Below, one piece after another: positions 59,474 to 64,000 of a stretch of 64,000 bases of DNA. The notes beneath the pieces are model-generated. The model had not been told where the DNA came from. It worked only from the letters and a program-made list of their open reading frames with translations, and did no database searches. A program made the position numbers and the translations under genes. The first letter of the stretch is position 1, and each line of letters begins with the position of its first letter. The stretch is from CAZWSX01 sp964636985 (GTDB lineage: Bacteria; Planctomycetota; Planctomycetia; Pirellulales; Pirellulaceae): positions 434,001-498,000 of the forward strand of contig CAZWSX010000001.1 of the NCBI GenBank assembly GCA_964636985.1. The letters run 5' to 3'.

Positions 59474-60210
59474 TGCTCGTGCTTGTTCGGATCCCGGTCG
59501 TGATGCTGCTGGTCGAAGTGCACATGCAGCTTCGGATGCTTCTCGAACAAACGTGCGATCGCCTCGTCGGAGAACGTCGCGCCATCGATGTAAAGCGACT
59601 GAAGTTTCTCGATCTCTGATAACTCATCGAGTCCGACATCGGTGACCGCAATATCGATCAAGTGGAGCTGCGTCAGGCTCGGGATCTCCTTAAGGTGCTT
59701 CAGCCCTTCCGGCGTAATGTGCGGGCTACTCAACCGCAAGAGCTTGAGCTTGGGAAACTGCTTCAATAGGGCCAGCCCGTCATCGGTGATCTGCGATTGC
59801 GGCAAGTTGAGGATTTCCAACTTCTGGCAGGCCTGAAGTTCCTTGAGCCCGGCGTCGCTAATCGGGCTTTTGCGCAAACGAAGGTGCTGCAGTGCCGACT
59901 GACCAGCCAGCCGCTGGCATCCCTCGTCGGTAACGACTCCCTCGTCGGCGACGAATGTTTGCAAAACGTCGCCCGGTTCCAGAGCTTTCAAATCGGCATC
60001 GGAGATTGCCTGCTCTGTCAGGTAGATATTGTCCACCAGTTTGGCAGCGACCTGTTTCCACTGCTGGTCGAGCGACGCCTCGGGTTCTTTCACTTTGGCG
60101 GGCTTGCTTTGGACCGGCGGCAAAGGAGGCCTGGAATTGTCGCAACCCAGCCACACGGCCATCGCTACGAGGGCCGAGAGATAAATCGCCGTTGACGCTG
60201 ACAACTTCAT
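59470..60210 (-). CDS. Leucine-rich-repeat lipoprotein
   Basis: A 246-residue protein with a lipobox (LVAMAVWLGC). The mature part has five to six leucine-rich repeats of 22-25 residues, for example ALQHLRLRKSPISDAGLKEL, KLEILNLPQSQITDDGLALL, KLKLLRLSSPHITPEGLKHL. It ends with a His/Asp-rich tail (HVHFDQQHHDRDPNKHEH) that might bind metal. Planctomycetes carry many such LRR lipoproteins of unknown partner. Confidence 0.8.
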   Translation of the reverse strand: MKLSASTAIYLSALVAMAVWLGCDNSRPPLPPVQSKPAKVKEPEASLDQQWKQVAAKLVDNIYLTEQAISDADLKALEPGDVLQTFVADEGVVTDEGCQRLAGQSALQHLRLRKSPISDAGLKELQACQKLEILNLPQSQITDDGLALLKQFPKLKLLRLSSPHITPEGLKHLKEIPSLTQLHLIDIAVTDVGLDELSEIEKLQSLYIDGATFSDEAIARLFEKHPKLHVHFDQQHHDRDPNKHEH

Positions 60211-60214
60211 GGAA

Positions 60215-60748
60215 TCACTTTGTCCAGCCGCAGCTTTTGCAGCGGATCACGTACCGCGTGACCCGCTGCCGTTCTATTTTCGTCGTCAGCAGGTCGCCGC
60301 AATGGGGGCAATAATCTTCGGCCGTGGTGGTTGATTGCTTGGGAGGCTTCTTGGAACGGGCACAGGCGGCGCATTGGGTGGCATCGGCAAAGACTTCCAG
60401 TCGTTCCTCTTCGATCGGTTCCCCGCACGACTCGCATCGTTTGCCAGGACCGCCGGTGATGTCGTCCCAATCGGCCTCTTCGGGTGCGACGTCCCAACCC
60501 GCTTTGCCCGCTGGGCATTCGTCGCAGGACAGCTGCGGGTCGCTGAAGTCGCCCGCATTGAGAACCGCCAACAGGATCTCGGTTTCCGGCTTGGCTTCAC
60601 GGCGGAATTGCCCCTGCCGCCTGAGCGCCGTCAAAACGTCGGCCGTTGGCAGTTGCTGGTCGCTGCCACAGCGGGAACAAACACGGCGAAGAAATGGGGG
60701 CAAAGTCACGGTGTGGCCAACTGGAGGTTCGTAAGGCTGCGACTCCAT
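60215..60748 (-). CDS. DksA/TraR-type zinc-finger-containing protein
   Basis: A 177-residue protein; ATG 60748 (MESQPYEPPVGHTVTLPPF) is chosen, though a GTG 51 bases earlier is possible. It carries several cysteine pairs: CSRC, CDEC, then CESCGEPIEEERLEVFADATQCAACA, which is the DksA/TraR C4 zinc-finger pattern, and finally CPHC...CKSC. The overall architecture, three to four zinc ribbons, does not match DksA itself. Located four bases upstream of the LRR lipoprotein on the same strand. Confidence 0.72.
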   Translation of the reverse strand: MESQPYEPPVGHTVTLPPFLRRVCSRCGSDQQLPTADVLTALRRQGQFRREAKPETEILLAVLNAGDFSDPQLSCDECPAGKAGWDVAPEEADWDDITGGPGKRCESCGEPIEEERLEVFADATQCAACARSKKPPKQSTTTAEDYCPHCGDLLTTKIERQRVTRYVIRCKSCGWTK

Positions 60749-60885
60749 CGTATATACTGGAAGTGGATGCTGGCCGCTCGCAACAGGTTTTGTTGACACG
60801 GTTTGGCGTACGCTTACACTTGAAGTTCAAGATTTGCCCGTTGAATTGCCGAACTTTCTCTCGGCTCCGTTCGTAATTTCCTCCC

Positions 60886-61323
60886 ATGTCGTTGTCGAAA
60901 GCCATTGCCGTTTGCACCTTTGCCGCAGTGTTCGGCACGGTGGCGTTTGGCCTGGTTGGGGCATCGTCGGCAGAGGCCTCGTGCGGCACGCGAGCCATTG
61001 TCTTACGTCCGGGCACGCGGGGAGAGATCGTCCGCACGTTGCTCTCCCGCCACCGCGAGGAAGTGCGGCAGGAACTGGTCCGAAGCGGCCTTCCCGCCTC
61101 GACGCCTGTTCCCTGTTTTGCCTGCCGCGAAAACCTTCCACTGTCGCCGGCACCGGCCCCTGCGAGTCCCTCTGTTTCCCAAAGATCCCATGTGGTGGAC
61201 GCCCTTCTTTTGGCGTTTTCCACTCTCCCATTCGATGCAACGAGGGGCTATTTGCGCGAGCAATCCAACGTTCTCAAGACGCTGCTCGATTCTCCACCTC
61301 CGACACCGCCGCCGATTGCGTGA
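60886..61323 (+). CDS. Secreted hypothetical protein
   Basis: A 145-residue protein with a signal peptide (IAVCTFAAVFGTVAFGLVGASSAEAS). The rest is Arg-rich, then Pro/Ser-rich, and shows no family. Two cysteines are spaced as CFAC. A 183-residue frame overlaps this one in another phase; the signal peptide supports the frame given here. Confidence 0.55.
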   Translation: MSLSKAIAVCTFAAVFGTVAFGLVGASSAEASCGTRAIVLRPGTRGEIVRTLLSRHREEVRQELVRSGLPASTPVPCFACRENLPLSPAPAPASPSVSQRSHVVDALLLAFSTLPFDATRGYLREQSNVLKTLLDSPPPTPPPIA

Positions 61324-61544
61324 GCTTTTGCCGGCTGTCGCTTGCTACGCGCAAAACACTGCGCCCTCGGACGACAGTGCCGTGCGTCGTTTAGCTTTGC
61401 GCGGACTGCGCGAAGTGATCTTGAAGTTGTCGTCGTTTGATTCGGTACTGGCTTGATGGGATGGTCGATCGCTTCCAGGAAGCGATTTTGGACGATCCAC
61501 CCGTAATTTCTTCCCGTGTTGTGTTGGTCTCAGGCGAGCTTTCC

Positions 61545-64000
61545 ATGTCGAGCGCCCCCCTTTCGAACAAACCCGCAACGACGAGCCCAACTGCTCCGGC
61601 CGCCAAGGTGAAGTACGTCAAAGCGATTGGCCCGCGCTTGCGGATCGTCTTGTACGTGGTATTCGCCCTGGTCGCGCTGCTGGCGGCAAACTCCGCTTAT
61701 CTGGGGAGCATTACGGCTCTAGAGTATTTCGGCGGCCAAGGAAAACAGACGTTCAAAGACTTGTTCTACGTCTACATGATCGCGCTCCACATCGCCTTGG
61801 GGCTGCTGTTGATCGGCCCCTACCTGGTGTTCGGCGTCATCCACTTGCTTAACACGCGCAACCGCAAAAATCGCCGCGCGGTGATGATTGGCTACGCCCT
61901 GTTCTTTGTCGGCATCGCCGTGTTGTTGACGGGGCTCGCCCTGGTGCGCTTGCCGAGGATTCTCGAGTTAAAAAATGCGTTCGCTCGCAGCGCCGTCTAC
62001 TGGGGGCACGTCGTCTGTCCATTGGCTGCCGTCTGGTTGTATTGGCTCCATCGCCTGGCAGGGCCAAAAATTCGCTGGACCGTCGGATTGGGTTGGGGGG
62101 CGGCCATTGTCGCCGTCTGCGGATTGATGGTGGTAGCCCGGTCGCAAGACCCGCGCAAGTGGAGTCAGCCGGCGCCTGCCGAAGGGGCGAAATACTTCTT
62201 TCCGTCACTCGCGGGCACGGCGAATGGGAACTTCGTCAGCGCAAAAGTGATGATGGCCGACAACTACTGCCGCCGGTGCCACGAGGACGCCTACAACGAT
62301 TGGTTCCACAGTGCCCACCGCCTAAGCTCGTTCAATAACCCCGCCTACTTGGCCGCCGTCCGCGAGACCCGCGAAGTCGCCCTCAAGCGGGACGACAACG
62401 TGCAAGCCAGCCGTTGGTGCGCGGGCTGTCACGACCCCGTGCCGTTCTTTAGCGGTGCGTTCGACGACCCGAAGTTCGACGTCGTCAATCATCCCACCTC
62501 CCAGGCCGGCATCACCTGCACGACGTGCCACTCGATCACCCACGTCAACAGCACCAAAGGGAACGCCGATTACGTAATCGAAGAGCCGCTGCACTATCCC
62601 TTTGCCTTCAGCGAAAACCGTGTGCTGCAGTTCGTCAACGAGCAACTCGTCAAAGCCAAGCCGGAGTTCCACAAGACGACGTTCCTCAAGCCGCTTCACA
62701 AGTCGGCCGAGTTCTGCTCGACCTGCCACAAGGTTCACTTGCCCAAGGCCTTGAACCATTACAAGGAGTTCCTCCGCGGGCAAAACCACTACGACAGCTA
62801 CCTGCTCAGCGGTGTATCGGGGCATGGTGCGAGGAGTTTTTACTATCCGCCGAAAGCCATTGCCAACTGCGCGGGCTGCCACATGCCGTTCAAGAATTCG
62901 AACGACTTTGGCGCCAAAGTGTTCGCCGACAACGCGAAGAAGGAGGAAATGGGGAACACGATCCACAATCACTTGTTCCCGGCCGCCAACACCGCCGTCG
63001 GCTGGTTCAACGCTTCGGACGAAACCGTCGAAGCCCATCGCAAGTTCCTCAAGGACACGACGCGGGTCGACATCTTCGGCATTAAGGAAAACGGCGCGCT
63101 CGACGGAAAGCTTCACGCGCCCCTTCGTCCGACGGTTCCCACGCTAGAGCCGGGCAAGTCGTACCTGATCGAAACCGTGGTCCGGACCCTCAAACTGGGC
63201 CACCCGCTGACGCAAGGAACGGTCGATTCGAACGAATTGTGGCTCGACGTCGTGATCAAGAGCGGCGACAAGATTCTCGGCCGTAGCGGAGGCATCGACG
63301 AAGAAGGCGAGGTCGATCGTTGGGCCCACTACTTCAACGTCTTCATGCTCGATCGCAACGGGAACCGGATCAATCGCCGCAACCCGCAAGACATCTTCAC
63401 ACCGCTCTACAACCACCAAATCCCGCCGGGTGCCGCCGACACGATGCACTATTCGTTCAAGGTCCCCGAAGGGCACAGCGAGCCGATTACTATCGAGGCT
63501 TCCCTCAAGTACCGCAAGTTCGACAAGGAATTCGTCGACTTCTTTATTCGAAACGCCAAGGAAGGGGATAACCCGATTCGGCAGTACAAGCGCGGTGAGG
63601 AAGACAAGTACGGCAATCCCATTCCGATCACGATTATGGCCCAGGACACGGTAACGCTCCCCGTTGCCGGCGGGCCGGAATCGGAGGAGCAAAAGGCGCC
63701 CGAGATTCCCGTTTGGCAGCGCTGGAACGACTACGGAATCGGCCTCTTGATCGAAGGCCTGGCCGAGTCGAAAGCGGAGTTGCGGCAAGCGATTCAGGTC
63801 TTCGGCGAAGTCGAAAAGCTCAACCGCTTCGACGGGCCGCTCAACATGGCACGGGCCCTGCAACGCGAAGGGCGGCTCGACGAAGCCTCGGCCGCGATCG
63901 AGCGAGCCATGGCGTACACGGAAGAAAACAACACCGCGCCGCCGTGGACCGTGGCGTGGCTCAACGGCGTTTTGCTGCGGCAGCAAGGAAAGCTCGACGA
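61545..64000 (+). CDS. Membrane-anchored five-heme cytochrome with TPR-like C-terminus (3' truncated)
   Basis: A reading frame open to the right edge, at least 818 residues, starting at ATG 61545 (MSSAPLSNKPATTSPT). After a Pro/Ala-rich start there are about five membrane helices to residue 205 (LRIVLYVVFALVALLAANSAY; IALHIALGLLLIGPYLVFGV; AVMIGYALFFVGIAVLLTG). Five c-type heme motifs CxxCH follow at residues 242, 292, 325, 391 and 442 (CRRCH, CAGCH, CTTCH, CSTCH, CAGCH). From about 510 to 700 is a beta-rich region, then a helical TPR-like part (LDEASAAIERAMAYTEEN) that continues outside the window. Probably an electron-transfer complex subunit at the cytoplasmic membrane. Confidence 0.88.
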   Translation, partial: MSSAPLSNKPATTSPTAPAAKVKYVKAIGPRLRIVLYVVFALVALLAANSAYLGSITALEYFGGQGKQTFKDLFYVYMIALHIALGLLLIGPYLVFGVIHLLNTRNRKNRRAVMIGYALFFVGIAVLLTGLALVRLPRILELKNAFARSAVYWGHVVCPLAAVWLYWLHRLAGPKIRWTVGLGWGAAIVAVCGLMVVARSQDPRKWSQPAPAEGAKYFFPSLAGTANGNFVSAKVMMADNYCRRCHEDAYNDWFHSAHRLSSFNNPAYLAAVRETREVALKRDDNVQASRWCAGCHDPVPFFSGAFDDPKFDVVNHPTSQAGITCTTCHSITHVNSTKGNADYVIEEPLHYPFAFSENRVLQFVNEQLVKAKPEFHKTTFLKPLHKSAEFCSTCHKVHLPKALNHYKEFLRGQNHYDSYLLSGVSGHGARSFYYPPKAIANCAGCHMPFKNSNDFGAKVFADNAKKEEMGNTIHNHLFPAANTAVGWFNASDETVEAHRKFLKDTTRVDIFGIKENGALDGKLHAPLRPTVPTLEPGKSYLIETVVRTLKLGHPLTQGTVDSNELWLDVVIKSGDKILGRSGGIDEEGEVDRWAHYFNVFMLDRNGNRINRRNPQDIFTPLYNHQIPPGAADTMHYSFKVPEGHSEPITIEASLKYRKFDKEFVDFFIRNAKEGDNPIRQYKRGEEDKYGNPIPITIMAQDTVTLPVAGGPESEEQKAPEIPVWQRWNDYGIGLLIEGLAESKAELRQAIQVFGEVEKLNRFDGPLNMARALQREGRLDEASAAIERAMAYTEENNTAPPWTVAWLNGVLLRQQGKLD

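Noticed and set aside
1..64000. CRISPR arrays, tRNA, rRNA or complete insertion sequences
   Set aside because: No regularly spaced direct repeats, no tRNA-like cloverleaf with a convincing T-arm, no rRNA-like sequence, and no transposase gene were found.

Overview
The window looks like a chromosomal segment of a planctomycete, most likely a Pirellulales relative, with about 60% G+C. The clues are protein types typical of that phylum: a Tat-secreted DUF1501 protein, a DUF1080 sugar-hydrolase-like protein, a ceramidase-like secreted protein, short membrane proteins starting with an NPYQAP-type leader, membrane proteins starting with an RFGLRTLL-type segment, an NPCBM-like surface protein, a secreted five-heme cytochrome, a DevBCA exporter, and dispersed palindromic repeats built on GGACATTCCTGTCC. 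No rRNA, tRNA, CRISPR array, phage or intact insertion sequence was recognised. About 63 protein genes and one clear pseudogene are supported.

Layout. 1-4.2 kb: the end of a sugar-nucleotide epimerase, a Uma2 nuclease-like gene, DUF1501 divergent from a cysteine-rich secreted protein, and an isochorismatase-like hydrolase. 4.2-4.7 kb: a gene-free stretch full of hairpins. 4.7-9.4 kb: a translation/replication operon rplY-pth-rpsF-ssb-rplI-dnaB, without rpsR. 9.4-23.6 kb: mixed metabolism and envelope genes (VTT membrane protein, GH71/99-like hydrolase, a citrate/2-methylcitrate synthase with a methylisocitrate-lyase-like enzyme, C15 peptidase-like, DUF5009 acyltransferase-like, ceramidase-like, PPK2, PrsW-like protease, archaeal-type phosphoglycerate mutase).

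23.6-33.2 kb is accessory in character: an overlapping pair in which an unknown protein is followed by a protein with a C-terminal ribbon-helix-helix domain, a deleted and frameshifted ADP-ribosylglycohydrolase remnant, a trypsin-like protease, large membrane-anchored carbohydrate-binding-like proteins, and a compact MazG / nucleotidyltransferase / small-protein cluster. 33.4-38.3 kb: a TPR protein, an NtrC-type regulator and mutL. 38.5-42.6 kb: rpmF with a terminator, then fabD-fabG-acpP-fabF, the fatty-acid elongation core without plsX and fabH. 42.7-47.9 kb: a class-B3-like metallo-hydrolase, a cupin, and a TetR-devBCA export operon preceded by a 28-bp near-perfect palindrome that is probably its operator.

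48-50.2 kb (minus strand): a Gly/Met-tailed secreted protein, an ECF sigma factor and its probable membrane anti-sigma. 50.2-55.5 kb (minus): an enolase-superfamily enzyme, a ribose-type binding protein, a ribose-type permease and a PLP decarboxylase, with no ATPase gene. 55.6-57.6 kb: a fused uroporphyrinogen-III synthase/decarboxylase (HemD-HemE). 57.8-64 kb: a DUF3500 protein, a GNAT acetyltransferase, a leucine-rich lipoprotein, a DksA-type zinc-finger protein, and a large membrane-anchored five-heme cytochrome running off the right edge.

The best candidates for an undescribed system are the overlapping gene pair at 23589-25455 and the three-gene MazG/nucleotidyltransferase cluster at 31857-32882. 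Functions were assigned by eye from motifs; no database search was run.
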